Shown: positions 43,283 through 52,279, counted from the first letter of the stretch. The stretch is DNA of 64,000 nucleotides from Ferrimonas pelagia (GCF_039543565.1 NZ_BAABJZ010000008.1:29948-93947), one strand, 5' to 3'. Program-made: numbers and translations. The notes: generated from the letters alone by a model not told the origin.

Positions 43283-43956
43283 GCGATAGATCCTTCAAGC
43301 AATTGCTGGCGGATCAAACGGCCCGCCTGTTCGATTAAGTCGGTTTGGCTCAGGCCGCTGCGCTTGCGCGGCACAAAGCTGTGATCGCCATCGCTGAGCC
43401 AATGCAGACTCACCCTCGGCGGCAATGTGTGCTGCGCTAACTCGGCTTGAGTCCCAAAGGGATCCCGTTGTCCCTGTAGCACGGTGATCGGCACGGTCGT
43501 CTGTTGCAGAGGCTGCCAGCGCCACTTATCCGGTTCGCTTTTGCCTTGGGGGTGGAACGGATAACCCAGAGCAAAGACACACTCCGCCTGGCCGCCACAC
43601 AACGCCGCGATCCGGCCGCCCATCGACTTGCCGATCAACCCCAGCCACGCATTCGGGTGCGCTATCTTAGCGGCCTCAATCCAGCGGTCAAAACATTCCT
43701 TCAGCTTGGGCAATCGCTCCGGCGGCCTTCGGCGCCCCTCTGCCCTTGCCCGTGCCATGTAATCAAACTCAAAGCGTACGACCAGGATCTGCTCACCCGC
43801 GAGCTGCTCCGTGATCTGCTGCATGAAGTCATGATCCATGCCTGCGCCAGCCCCATGGGCAAACAGCAGCACGATCTGCGGCTGTGGAGCACCGTCGAGG
43901 CGACACGCCCCCGGCCAGACCGACGGCCCATCAGTCGAGACTTGGGATAAGATCAC
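43279..43956 (-). CDS. Alpha/beta-hydrolase family protein (KANL3/Tex30-like)
   Basis: A 225-residue predicted hydrolase. The nucleophile elbow GKSMGGRIAA (Ser at about 106), an oxyanion-type LLFAHGAGAGMDHDF motif near the start, and the C-terminal acid/His regions QGQRDPFG and LSDGDHSFVPRKRS are present. The start is a GTG at 43956 with GAGGAGG upstream; an ATG frame reaching 44055 would overlap the gcvA coding region by 125 bases and is rejected. With the GTG start the overlap is 26 bases. Natural substrate unknown. Confidence 0.82.
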   Translation of the reverse strand: MILSQVSTDGPSVWPGACRLDGAPQPQIVLLFAHGAGAGMDHDFMQQITEQLAGEQILVVRFEFDYMARARAEGRRRPPERLPKLKECFDRWIEAAKIAHPNAWLGLIGKSMGGRIAALCGGQAECVFALGYPFHPQGKSEPDKWRWQPLQQTTVPITVLQGQRDPFGTQAELAQHTLPPRVSLHWLSDGDHSFVPRKRSGLSQTDLIEQAGRLIRQQLLEGSIA

Positions 43957-44851
43957 TGTGCGCCTCCTCCTCAAAGGTTTGCAGCAGCCAGTCGCGAAAG
44001 GCCTGGATCTTCCCCAGCTCCTCCTGGTTTTCGTGACACACCAGGTAGTAGGCATTTTTATGCATCAAAACCTTATCGAACGGACACACTAAGCGACCGG
44101 CTTCAACTTCCGGCCGAGCCAACACCGACGAGCCCAGCGCAATGCCCTGACCGTGAATGGCCGCCTGCAACACCAGCGATGAGTGGCTGAAGATCGGGCC
44201 TGAATTAACGTTAAGCAGCCCTCGGCCATGCTGCTTGGCCCAAGCTTTCCAGTTATGTCGCGTCATATCATGCAGCAAGGTGTGCTGAGCCAGATCTTCG
44301 ATCGTCCGCAGCGGTTTGCTCTCTTGCTGCAACATCCGTGGCGAGCAGACCGGCACCAGGCACTCACTGCGCAGCTTATACGCCTTCAGCCCCGGCCAGT
44401 TGCCCCGTCCGAAGTAGATCGCCACATCCACATCCTCGGTCATCGAGTCGTCGTCTTGATCCACCGCCTTGATCCGCACATCCACCTCAGGGTGCAGCTC
44501 CGCAAAGCGCGCCAGCCTGGGCACCAACGATTGAATAGCAAAACTAGGGGTCATGCTCACCGTGAGTGAGCCGGTGGCACTGCGCGCCAGCAACCGCTCG
44601 GTCGCGTCCGCCAGCTGAGTGAACAGATCCTTAATATCGAGGAAATAGCTCTGCCCCTCTTCCGTCAGCAGCAAGGAGCGATTGCGCCGGCGAAACAACT
44701 TTAGGCCAAGGTGCTCCTCCAACGCCTTGATCTGGTGGCTAACGGCCGCCTGGGTAACAAACAGCTCTTCCGCCGCCCGGGTAAAGCTCAGGTGGCGAGC
44801 TGCCGCTTCAAACGCTTTTACGGCATTGAGAGGGGGAAGTCTTCGGGACAT
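43931..44851 (-). CDS. gcvA: LysR family regulator GcvA
   Basis: A 306-residue LysR-type regulator. The winged helix-turn-helix covers about residues 7-66 (LNAVKAFEAAARHLSFTRAAEELFVTQ), and the effector domain follows from about 92 (GSLTVSMTPSFAIQSLVPRL). The MSRRLPPLNAVKAFEAAARHLSF opening is that of GcvA, which controls the glycine cleavage operon in response to glycine and purines. It heads the gcvA-hydrolase-DUF423-rlmM operon, in keeping with the E. coli order. It is divergent from a small exported-protein gene. Confidence 0.9.
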   Translation of the reverse strand: MSRRLPPLNAVKAFEAAARHLSFTRAAEELFVTQAAVSHQIKALEEHLGLKLFRRRNRSLLLTEEGQSYFLDIKDLFTQLADATERLLARSATGSLTVSMTPSFAIQSLVPRLARFAELHPEVDVRIKAVDQDDDSMTEDVDVAIYFGRGNWPGLKAYKLRSECLVPVCSPRMLQQESKPLRTIEDLAQHTLLHDMTRHNWKAWAKQHGRGLLNVNSGPIFSHSSLVLQAAIHGQGIALGSSVLARPEVEAGRLVCPFDKVLMHKNAYYLVCHENQEELGKIQAFRDWLLQTFEEEAHSDLIPSLD

Positions 44852-44982
44852 GTGATCTCGGCCAAAATATTAGTTTTTCTAATGCTGGAGTGTACATTAA
44901 CTCGCTTGAGTGAGACACACAAAGTGGTTAAATTTTGCGCCATCAAATCCTGTTCACTTCTGGCTCATTAAGGAGTTTCACC

Positions 44983-45198
44983 ATGTCTGCAGTTATTATC
45001 CTGTCCAGCGCGTTGCTGCTCACTCCCCTCAGCCCGGAGCCGGTAGAGATGGACACCCGCCCTGTTCATCAGGAGATCCAGCACGGTCTCGAGATCGATC
45101 AGGCCGAACGGCAGCGCGAATTCGCCCAGCTGGAGCTCGGTACGCCGGTTCTGATCGCCCAAGACGCTGATGAGCTTACCGACGCGGAAGCCGAATAG
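44983..45198 (+). CDS. Hypothetical small exported protein, divergent from gcvA
   Basis: A 71-residue protein with a hydrophobic N-terminus (MSAVIILSSALLLTPLSP) that could be a signal peptide or anchor, and a very acidic, Glu/Gln-rich remainder ending ADELTDAEAE. AAGGAG is placed 7 bases before the ATG, and a strong terminator follows 8 bases after the stop, so it is an independent unit. The family is not recognised. Confidence 0.65.
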   Translation: MSAVIILSSALLLTPLSPEPVEMDTRPVHQEIQHGLEIDQAERQREFAQLELGTPVLIAQDADELTDAEAE

Positions 45199-45206
45199 AA
45201 CCCAAC

Positions 45207-45239
45207 AAAAAAGCCGCACAGTGACTGTGCGGCTTTTTT
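45207..45239. terminator. Bidirectional rho-independent terminator
   Basis: A perfect 15-bp stem (45207-45221 with 45225-45239), loop TGA, A-run left and T-run right. It serves the small exported protein gene (plus) and the acyl-CoA-binding protein gene (minus). Confidence 0.93.
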
Positions 45240-45252
45240 AGGCATGTCCGGC

Positions 45253-45522
45253 TCACCCTTGGGTGATGCGCTCGACCGTGGCGATATAATTGGCCATCGC
45301 TTCTTCGGCACTTTGTCCCTTGTGCTCTTCCCAGGCCGCGTATTTTGCTCCTGCTTGGAAGTCAAACAGCCCGGGTCGCTTACCCAGCACATCGCCAACG
45401 GTGGCCTGCTTATAACTGCCATACAAGGCCAATAGCTGGTCGTTGGTTGGCCGGGTATGCCACTGCTCTATCTGTTGTTTTGCCTGTTCAAAACGGCTGA
45501 CGATCTCTGCTTCTGCTTCCAT
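45253..45522 (-). CDS. Acyl-CoA-binding protein (ACBP)
   Basis: An 89-residue helical protein with the ACBP signature LLALYGSYKQATVGDV and the later FDFQAGAKYAAWEEHKGQSAEEA region, which bind the CoA part and acyl chain. Such proteins buffer long-chain acyl-CoA in the cytosol; they are widespread in eukaryotes and found in only some bacteria. It could serve the beta-oxidation operon 14 kb away. It is monocistronic, with kdsA 94 bases upstream. Confidence 0.9.
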   Translation of the reverse strand: MEAEAEIVSRFEQAKQQIEQWHTRPTNDQLLALYGSYKQATVGDVLGKRPGLFDFQAGAKYAAWEEHKGQSAEEAMANYIATVERITQG

Positions 45523-45616
45523 TGCACTGTCCTTCCATATTGGTCAAACCAGTCTAGAGCCCGGCGCCATACCAGCACAAGTCAGCGCCGACAAAACCCG
45601 ATCTTTAGCACAAACC

Positions 45617-46468
45617 TTATTCGATCCCCAGATCCGGCTGAGCCTTGATCAGATCATCCAGTGCCTTCATCTGCGCCAGGAACGGCTCCAGTTTATACAG
45701 TGGCAACGCCGACGGACCGTCGCACTTGGCGTTATTCGGATCCGGGTGGGCTTCCAAGAACAGACCGGCAAGGCCGGTGGCCAAACCGGCCTTAGCCAGC
45801 TCAACGGTCTGGTGGCGACGGCCACCGCTGGCAGCCCCAAGTGGATCGCGGCACTGCAGCGCATGGGTCACATCAAAAATAACCGGCATGCCGCCACTGC
45901 ACTCCTTCATGGTGCGGAAACCCAGCATGTCGACCACCAGGTTGTCGTAGCCGAAGTTGGCGCCACGCTCACACAGGATCACCTCAGACTTACCGCCCTC
46001 TTGGAACTTCTCGACGATGTTCTTCATCTGGCCCGGGCTTAGGAATTGCGGCTTCTTGACGTTGATCACCGCATCGGTTTTGGCCATCGCCGCCACCAGA
46101 TCGGTCTGACGTGCCAAAAACGCAGGCAGTTGGATCACGTCGACGATCTCGGCCACCGGGGCGGCCTGCTCTGGCGCGTGTACATCGGTGATCAGCGGCA
46201 CATTAAAGGTGTTTTTGATCTCTTCGAAGATCCGTAACCCCTCTTCCATGCCCGGTCCACGGTAGGAATGAATAGAGCTGCGGTTGGCCTTATCAAACGA
46301 GGCTTTAAACACATAAGGGATCCCCAGCTTCTCGGTCACCTTCACATAGTGCTCAGCCATCTGCATCGCCAGATCGCGCGACTCCAGTACGTTCATGCCA
46401 CCAAACAGCACAAACGGCTTGTCATTGGCCACATCGCATTGGCCCACCTTGATGGAGACTGCGTTCAT
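45617..46468 (-). CDS. kdsA: 3-deoxy-8-phosphooctulonate synthase KdsA
   Basis: A 283-residue enzyme that condenses phosphoenolpyruvate with arabinose 5-phosphate to give Kdo 8-phosphate for lipopolysaccharide. Motifs include FVLFGGMNVLESRD, KASFDKANRSSIHSYRGPG, ITDVHAPEQ, QLPAFLARQTDLV and FDVTHALQ. Length matches E. coli KdsA (284). It is the last gene of the hemA-prfA-prmC-sirB cluster common in Shewanella-type genomes, here separated from sirB by an inserted DUF819 gene. Confidence 0.96.
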   Translation of the reverse strand: MNAVSIKVGQCDVANDKPFVLFGGMNVLESRDLAMQMAEHYVKVTEKLGIPYVFKASFDKANRSSIHSYRGPGMEEGLRIFEEIKNTFNVPLITDVHAPEQAAPVAEIVDVIQLPAFLARQTDLVAAMAKTDAVINVKKPQFLSPGQMKNIVEKFQEGGKSEVILCERGANFGYDNLVVDMLGFRTMKECSGGMPVIFDVTHALQCRDPLGAASGGRRHQTVELAKAGLATGLAGLFLEAHPDPNNAKCDGPSALPLYKLEPFLAQMKALDDLIKAQPDLGIE

Positions 46469-46501
46469 CCTAACCTCACTTCAATCAAATAATTGCCAGC
46501 A

Positions 46502-47746
46502 TTAACTCGCCAGCACTTGCAAAATTTGTCCACAGAACCAAGCCATATACGTACCCAGTACGTAGCCTAGAACGGCGAGGAGCACCCCAACCGGCGCCAA
46601 GGCCGGGTGGAATGCTGCGGCCACCACCGGCGCGCTGGCCGCGCCACCGACGTTGGCCTGACTGCCCACGGCCATATAAAACAGCGGGGCACGGATCAGG
46701 CGCGCCACCAACAGCATGATACTGGCGTGAACCAGCATCCAGATCGCCCCCAGCAGAAAATAGACTGGGGTGTCGATCACCGCCTTAATATCCATGTGCA
46801 TGCCGATCGAGGCCACTAACACGTAGATCCCGGCAGAGCCTACCTTGGACGCCCCCACCGCTTCAAGTTGATGCGCCCGGGTCATCGACAACATCACACC
46901 CAGGCTGGTGGCCAACACCATCAACCAGAAGAACCCCGAATGCAGGCTAAAGCGCTCCAGCGTCGGATAGTTCGCAGCAAACCAGGGCGCGATCTGATCG
47001 GCGCCATAATGGGCCAGCCCGGTGGCGCCAAAGCCCACCGCGAGGATCACCATTAGATCGCGCAGGGTCGGGATCCGCGCATGCTCGGCATGCCAGGCCA
47101 CCATCTTCTCCCGCAGCGCAGTGAGCGCCTGCGTGTCGGCGCCCATCTTACGGTCCCAGGACGCCGCCCGCGGCACCAGGATCAGCAGCACCGCCATCCA
47201 AGCATTGGCCACCAGCACATCCACCGCGATCATCGCCGAGAAGATGGCGTCACCAACACCGTAGATCTCCTTCATCGCCGTCTGGTTGGCCCCACCGCCG
47301 ATCCAGCTGCCGGCCACCGTCGTCATGCCCCGCCACACCGCATCAGGCCCATTGCCATCGAGCAGTTCAGGAAACAGCGCCGAGGTGAGCAACAAGGCGA
47401 TAGGCGCACCGATCACAATACCGAGGGTACCGGCCAGAAACAGGGTGATGGCCTTGGGCCCCAACGAGGCGATGGCCTTCAGATCCAGATTCAGCGTTAA
47501 CAGCACCAGCGCTGTGGGCAGCAGATAGCGCGACGCGACATGGTACAGCGTATTGTCATTGCCATCGATCACGCCAAAGGTGTTGAGCAGCGACGGGATG
47601 AAGTAACACAGCAGCAGTGCCGGCACGAAGGTATAGAATCGACGCCAAAACGGGTGCGCGCTGTGGCAGGTATAAAACACCGCCCCCAGCACCACCATCA
47701 ATAACCCCAACACCGTCGCCGGATTGGTTAACCACACCTGTTGCAT
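46502..47746 (-). CDS. DUF819 family membrane protein
   Basis: A 414-residue protein with about ten to eleven membrane helices. It has the DUF819 motifs TTVAGSWIGGGANQTAMKEI (near residue 140) and GSQANVGGAASAPVVAAAF (near 365), which in this family may form an ion- or substrate-binding site. ATG at 47746 has AAGGAG closely upstream; GTG at 47752 is less well spaced. It lies between sirB and kdsA with its own upstream terminator, so it may be a later insertion in the cluster. The transported substrate is unknown. Confidence 0.85.
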   Translation of the reverse strand: MQQVWLTNPATVLGLLMVVLGAVFYTCHSAHPFWRRFYTFVPALLLCYFIPSLLNTFGVIDGNDNTLYHVASRYLLPTALVLLTLNLDLKAIASLGPKAITLFLAGTLGIVIGAPIALLLTSALFPELLDGNGPDAVWRGMTTVAGSWIGGGANQTAMKEIYGVGDAIFSAMIAVDVLVANAWMAVLLILVPRAASWDRKMGADTQALTALREKMVAWHAEHARIPTLRDLMVILAVGFGATGLAHYGADQIAPWFAANYPTLERFSLHSGFFWLMVLATSLGVMLSMTRAHQLEAVGASKVGSAGIYVLVASIGMHMDIKAVIDTPVYFLLGAIWMLVHASIMLLVARLIRAPLFYMAVGSQANVGGAASAPVVAAAFHPALAPVGVLLAVLGYVLGTYMAWFCGQILQVLAS

Positions 47747-47802
47747 CTTCACTCCTTGAAATACGCGCGCTGTGACTCATCTCACCGCGTCGGGCAAAAC
47801 GA

Positions 47803-47833
47803 TAAAAGGGCCCTGTGCGAACAAAGGGCCCTT
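47803..47833 (-). terminator. Rho-independent terminator of the hemA-prfA-prmC-sirB operon
   Basis: An 8-bp GC-rich stem (47806-47813 with 47826-47833) with a 12-base loop, followed on the minus strand by TTTTATC. It lies 20 bases after sirB. Confidence 0.65.
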
Positions 47834-47852
47834 GGGCAAACTCAGGGTGACA

Positions 47853-48233
47853 CTAACCCAGTAGCATCGCCTGCTTGGTCATGGCCAGCACCGCCATGTA
47901 ATAGACCCAACCCAAGGCGCCCAGCATGGCGAAGCTCTTAAACAGCTTGCCCTTTGGGGCCTTCAGGGCAATGGCGCCCAATACGATGTAGGCCACCAGT
48001 GCGATCAACTTTTCCGTCAGCCAGGCATCACGCAGCGGCATCCAGCCTGTGGTGATCATCAGCACGATCCCGGACAGCAGCAACAGGGTGTCCACTACAT
48101 GAGGCAGCACTTTCACCCATTTCTGCTGCATCATGGCTGAGCCTCTCATCACCCACACAAAGCGCAGCAGCAACAGCGCGACGCTCAGACCAATCGTGGT
48201 CATATGGATGTGTTTTAACGCTTCGTAAGGCAT
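47853..48233 (-). CDS. sirB2: SirB2-type membrane protein
   Basis: A 126-residue membrane protein with four helices (about 8-27, 48-65, 75-92 and 100-122). The YEALKHIHMTTIGLSVALLLLRF and KVLPHVVDTLLLLSGI segments are those of the SirB family, which sits beside hemA-prfA-prmC and kdsA in many gammaproteobacteria. The biochemical role is unknown. It starts 46 bases after the prmC stop. Confidence 0.9.
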   Translation of the reverse strand: MPYEALKHIHMTTIGLSVALLLLRFVWVMRGSAMMQQKWVKVLPHVVDTLLLLSGIVLMITTGWMPLRDAWLTEKLIALVAYIVLGAIALKAPKGKLFKSFAMLGALGWVYYMAVLAMTKQAMLLG

Positions 48234-48279
48234 GGCGAAATTTCCCTATAATGAGGCCGTTAGGTTATCAGTCCTTATG

Positions 48280-49128
48280 CTAACGGGTGATCCGCCCCAT
48301 TGTATAGCGATCTCTGCGACCGAGATCTCGCCCGGTCTCCACCGCGCCCAATCCCGCCTCAACAAAGATCCGCTGCACCGCGTCAGCTTGATCATACCCG
48401 TGCTCCACCATCAGCACGCCCCCGTCATTGAGGTAGCTTGCACAATGACTGGCCAAATGCTCAATATCCGCCAGGCCATGATTGTCGGCGATCAGTGCCG
48501 ATTTGGGCTCAAAGCGGACATCGCCCTCATCCAGATGATGATCGGCCGGATCGATGTAGGGCGGATTGGAGATGATCAGATCAAACCGCATGCCGGCCAG
48601 CGGTTCAAACCAACTGCCCTGATAGACAGGCACAGCCAGATCCAGCCGCTCGGCATTGGCGCGCGCCAGTTGTGCCGCCTGCGGCGAATACTCCACCGCA
48701 GACACCTGCCATGCCGGCCGCTCTGAGGCCAGCGACAGGGCGATCGCGCCGGTGCCCGTGCCCAGATCCACCACCTTTGCATCGGCCGGCAACGGCAGTG
48801 CCAGCGCCGCTTCCACCAAAGACTCGGTATCGGGCCGGGGGATCAGCGTGCTGGCATTGGTGCGCAGCGACAAGGTCCAAAACTCACGCTCACCGGTGAT
48901 GTGCGCCACCGGCTCACCGGCATAACGTCGTTGCAACTGGTGCTCTAACGCACTGAGTTGCTCGGCATTCAGCGCATGCTCCGGCCAGGTAAATAGAAAA
49001 CTGCGCGACTTGCCCAGCAGCGACAGCAACAACACCTCGGCGTCAATGGCCGGACTGTCCGGATCACTCTGACTGCCCGAGCTCGCTAAGCGTTGGCTGG
49101 CCTGCGCCAACCAGTAATCGATGCGCAC
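48280..49128 (-). CDS. prmC: Release factor glutamine N5-methyltransferase PrmC
   Basis: A 282-residue S-adenosylmethionine-dependent enzyme that methylates the Gln of the GGQ motif in release factors. Motif I VVDLGTGTGAIALSLA and the catalytic NPPY (LIISNPPYIDPAD) are present. The start is GTG at 49128, four bases after the prfA stop, so it is translationally coupled to the gene of its own substrate. Confidence 0.95.
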   Translation of the reverse strand: MRIDYWLAQASQRLASSGSQSDPDSPAIDAEVLLLSLLGKSRSFLFTWPEHALNAEQLSALEHQLQRRYAGEPVAHITGEREFWTLSLRTNASTLIPRPDTESLVEAALALPLPADAKVVDLGTGTGAIALSLASERPAWQVSAVEYSPQAAQLARANAERLDLAVPVYQGSWFEPLAGMRFDLIISNPPYIDPADHHLDEGDVRFEPKSALIADNHGLADIEHLASHCASYLNDGGVLMVEHGYDQADAVQRIFVEAGLGAVETGRDLGRRDRYTMGRITR

Positions 49129-49132
49129 CGGC

Positions 49133-50212
49133 TTAATCCTCTGCCAATGCCGCCAGCATATCGGCCTGATGCTCTTGCAGGATCGGATCCATCAGCGCAT
49201 TCAGATCGCCCTCCATCACCTCATTGAGGCGATACAGCGTCAGGTTGATACGGTGATCGGACACTCGGCCCTGTGGATAGTTGTAGGTGCGAATACGCTC
49301 AGAACGGTCGCCGGACGCCACCAGCGAGCGACGGGTATCCGTCTCTTCCGCTTTGCGCTTCTCATCTTCCGCCTGCTGCAGGCGCGCCCCCAGAACCGCC
49401 ATCGCCTTGGCGCGGTTCTTGTGCTGGGAGCGATCGTCCTGACATTCGACCACGACGCCGGATGGCAAGTGGGTAATACGGATAGCGGAGTCGGTCTTGT
49501 TGACGTGCTGGCCCCCGGCGCCGGACGCGCGGAAGGTATCGATACGCAGATCAGACGGGTTGATGGTGATCGCTTCCGCTTCCGGGATCTCCGGCATCAC
49601 CACCACGGTGCAGGCCGAGGTGTGGATCCGCCCCTGGGACTCAGTGGCTGGCACGCGCTGCACCCGGTGGCCACCGGACTCAAATTTCATCTTGCCGTAC
49701 ACCGCATCGCCGGAGATCTTGGCGATCACCTCTTTGTAGCCGCCCATGTCGCTTTGGGTGGCCGACATCAACTCCACTTTCCAACCGGTGGTTTCAGCAA
49801 ACTTGCTGTACATGCGCAGCAAGTCACCGGCGAAGATCGCCGCCTCATCGCCACCGGCACCCGCCCGGATCTCAACAAAGCAATCGTTGTCGTCTTTAGG
49901 ATCTTTTGGCAGCAGCAGGATCTGCAGCTCATCTTCCAGGCGAACCGTATTGGCCTGGGCCTCCTCCAACTCCTCCTTGGCCATCTCAGCCATATCGGGA
50001 TCGGACATCATCTCCTGCGCGGTTTCAATGTCTTCCTGCGACTGCTGATAGGCACGGAAGGCTTTAACCACCTCCTCCAGCTGAGCATACTCCTTGGTCA
50101 GGCCGCGAAAACGGTCTTGATCGGCCAGCACATCCGGCTCACCCAGCAGCGCCTGCACCTCTTCATAGCGCTCGACCAGAGCTTCCAACTTTGCGTAAAC
50201 GGACGGTTTCAT
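49133..50212 (-). CDS. prfA: Peptide chain release factor 1
   Basis: A 359-residue class I release factor that reads UAA and UAG. The codon-recognition motif PAT (RVPATESQGRIHTS) and the peptidyl-tRNA hydrolysis motif GGQ (ASGAGGQHVNKTDSA) are present. ATG at 50212 starts MKPSVYAKLEALVERY, as in E. coli; a longer frame to 50245 has no support. AGGGAT lies upstream. It lies between hemA and prmC. Confidence 0.96.
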   Translation of the reverse strand: MKPSVYAKLEALVERYEEVQALLGEPDVLADQDRFRGLTKEYAQLEEVVKAFRAYQQSQEDIETAQEMMSDPDMAEMAKEELEEAQANTVRLEDELQILLLPKDPKDDNDCFVEIRAGAGGDEAAIFAGDLLRMYSKFAETTGWKVELMSATQSDMGGYKEVIAKISGDAVYGKMKFESGGHRVQRVPATESQGRIHTSACTVVVMPEIPEAEAITINPSDLRIDTFRASGAGGQHVNKTDSAIRITHLPSGVVVECQDDRSQHKNRAKAMAVLGARLQQAEDEKRKAEETDTRRSLVASGDRSERIRTYNYPQGRVSDHRINLTLYRLNEVMEGDLNALMDPILQEHQADMLAALAED

Positions 50213-50231
50213 GGGGATCCCTATAGATCTA

Positions 50232-50257
50232 CAACGGCCCGTCAAAACGGGCCGTTG
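50232..50257 (-). terminator. Hairpin between hemA and prfA, possible attenuator
   Basis: A perfect 10-bp stem (50232-50241 with 50248-50257), loop of 6. There is no T-run on the minus strand, so it may slow transcription or protect RNA ends instead of terminating, since prfA must be transcribed. Confidence 0.4.
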
Positions 50258-50280
50258 GGAAAATTCGACTCAATATGAGG

Positions 50281-51531
50281 CTAATTGTCGTTGATACCTA
50301 AGGCCGAGCGCAAGAGCTCCAGGCTATCTAGATCGCCGCTGCGTGCAGCCTTTGACAGCGCCTGGGTCGGTGCGTGGATCAACTTATTGGTTAACTTGTT
50401 GGCCAATTCGTTCAGCACCGCCTCGGCGTCGGCGCCCTGCTCCAACCGCTCAATGGCCCGCTCCATCGCCGCGCGTTTCAAGCCCTCACTCTGCTGGCGG
50501 TACTGCTTGATGGTGGCCACCGAATCCAATCCGCGCAGCCAATTAACGAACTCTAATGATTGCTCCTGAGCGATCAATTCCGCCTGCTCGGCTGCCTCTA
50601 GCCGGTTGGCCATATTCTTCTGCACGATCCCTTGCAGATCGTCGACGGTGTAGAGGTAGGCGTTTTCCAGATCGCCCACTTCGGTTTCGATGTCTCGAGG
50701 CACCGCGATATCCACCAACAACATCGCCTGTTGCCGCCGCTTCTTCAGCGCATTCTCCACCATGCCCTTGCCCAAGATAGGCAAAGGAGAAGCGGTCGAC
50801 GAGATCACGATGTCACACTGAGGCAGATATTCCGGGATCTGCGGCAAGGTGATCGCATCAGCGCCAAACTCCTGCGCCATGCCTTGAGCACGCGCCAAAG
50901 TCCGGTTCGCCACCACAATCTCGCCGGCGCCTTGCTCGCCCAGATGACGCGCCACCAACTCAATGGTCTCGCCAGCACCCACCAGCATCACCCGTGACTT
51001 AGACAGATCATCAAAGATGTGTTTGGCCAGGTTCACCGCCGCAAAGGCAACCGAAACCGCCGAGGCCCCGATCTCGGTTTCGGTCCGGATCCGCTTGGCG
51101 ACCTTGAAGGTGTGCTGAAACAAACGATCCAGCGTATGGGCAATGGTGCCCATCTCGCGTGCATCGAAGAAAGCTTTCTTGATCTGACCGAGGATCTGCG
51201 GCTCGCCCAGCACCAATGAATCCAGGCCCGCCGACACCCGCAACAGGTGCTGAACCGCCTTCTGGTCGGTGTGCAGATAGATACACTGCCGCAGCTCCGC
51301 CTCATCTAGGTTGTGAAACTGACTGAGCCAGCCGATTAGTCGGTCAGATCCGACCTGATTGGTATATAACTCCGTTCGGTTGCACGTCGACACGATGACC
51401 GCTTCGCCGGTCCGCGTCTGGGCAGCCAGGCTTTTCAAGGCATCGCCGAGTATGTCCGGGCCAAAGGCGACTTTCTCCCGCAACGACACGCTTGCGGTCT
51501 TGTGATTGATCCCAATTGCTACTAACGTCAT
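50281..51531 (-). CDS. hemA: Glutamyl-tRNA reductase HemA
   Basis: A 416-residue enzyme that reduces glutamyl-tRNA to glutamate 1-semialdehyde, the first step of tetrapyrrole synthesis. The GINHKTASVSLREKVAF start, the catalytic Cys in STCNRTELY (about residue 50), the SGLDSLVLGEPQILGQ segment and the NADPH-binding region VMLVGAGETIELVARHL are present. It is the first gene of the operon and divergent from lolB, with 147 bases between the start codons. Confidence 0.96.
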   Translation of the reverse strand: MTLVAIGINHKTASVSLREKVAFGPDILGDALKSLAAQTRTGEAVIVSTCNRTELYTNQVGSDRLIGWLSQFHNLDEAELRQCIYLHTDQKAVQHLLRVSAGLDSLVLGEPQILGQIKKAFFDAREMGTIAHTLDRLFQHTFKVAKRIRTETEIGASAVSVAFAAVNLAKHIFDDLSKSRVMLVGAGETIELVARHLGEQGAGEIVVANRTLARAQGMAQEFGADAITLPQIPEYLPQCDIVISSTASPLPILGKGMVENALKKRRQQAMLLVDIAVPRDIETEVGDLENAYLYTVDDLQGIVQKNMANRLEAAEQAELIAQEQSLEFVNWLRGLDSVATIKQYRQQSEGLKRAAMERAIERLEQGADAEAVLNELANKLTNKLIHAPTQALSKAARSGDLDSLELLRSALGINDN

Positions 51532-51678
51532 GGCAAAATTAGCTAAACCGCTTTATCCCTGTTCAATCCTTGGCGCTGGGCAATTCTATGCACAAAGTGT
51601 GGCGCGGGGAAATATTTATCGGACAGTTACGTAGCATTCCAGTCATGAATGCGGCCAACTGCACAAACCAGGACAACA

Positions 51679-52272
51679 ATGCTTAACATCCCCTTAAAAC
51701 TTGCCCTGTTCTCATTACTGCTCTCAGTCATTTCCGGCTGTGCAAGCTTTCGCCCGCCAGCGGAGGATGCGCAGATCGCCACCACACAAAACTGGCACAT
51801 GCGGGGCAAGCTGGGTGTGATCACCCCTGAGCAACGCCTATCTGCCAATCTACACTGGCGTCATCTGGGCCGCTATGGCCAGGAAGATCTGCGCCTGACC
51901 AACCCCTTTGGCGGCACGGTGCTGAGCCTGAACAGTCAGCCCGGGCTTGCGACCGTTGAACTGGATGGCCAGCACTATACCGGCACCAGCCCAGATTCCC
52001 TGATCTTACGGTTAACGGGCTGGCCGTTGCCATTGAGCCAGCTCAGTCAATATCTGCTGGGCGATCCCGGTGACAACACCCAGCTCACCTACGACCAACA
52101 GGGCGATCCCTTACGGCTGGAGCTCATCCATCCGGAAACCGGCGAACGCTGGCAACTCGACTATAAAGGCTGGCAACAACAAGCCGGACATAAGGTTCCG
52201 CGCCAGTTGGAGTTGCGTCAGGGCGAGCAACGCATAAAATTGACCATCTCTTATTGGCAACCCGAGCCTTGA
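51679..52272 (+). CDS. lolB: Outer-membrane lipoprotein receptor LolB
   Basis: A 197-residue lipoprotein, the outer-membrane acceptor that takes lipoproteins from LolA. The signal peptide ends in lipobox ISGC (about residues 18-21). The mature part has the LolB features NWHMRGKLGVITPEQRLSA and LPLSQLSQYLLG. ATG at 51679 (AGGA upstream) is preferred to 51649. It is followed 7 bases later by ispE, the usual lolB-ispE-prs order. Confidence 0.93.
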   Translation: MLNIPLKLALFSLLLSVISGCASFRPPAEDAQIATTQNWHMRGKLGVITPEQRLSANLHWRHLGRYGQEDLRLTNPFGGTVLSLNSQPGLATVELDGQHYTGTSPDSLILRLTGWPLPLSQLSQYLLGDPGDNTQLTYDQQGDPLRLELIHPETGERWQLDYKGWQQQAGHKVPRQLELRQGEQRIKLTISYWQPEP

Positions 52273-52279
52273 TCCACCC

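Noticed and set aside
44852..45240. GcvB small RNA next to gcvA
   Set aside because: No G/T-rich seed region like that of GcvB was found, and the transcript unit encodes a small protein with its own ribosome-binding site.
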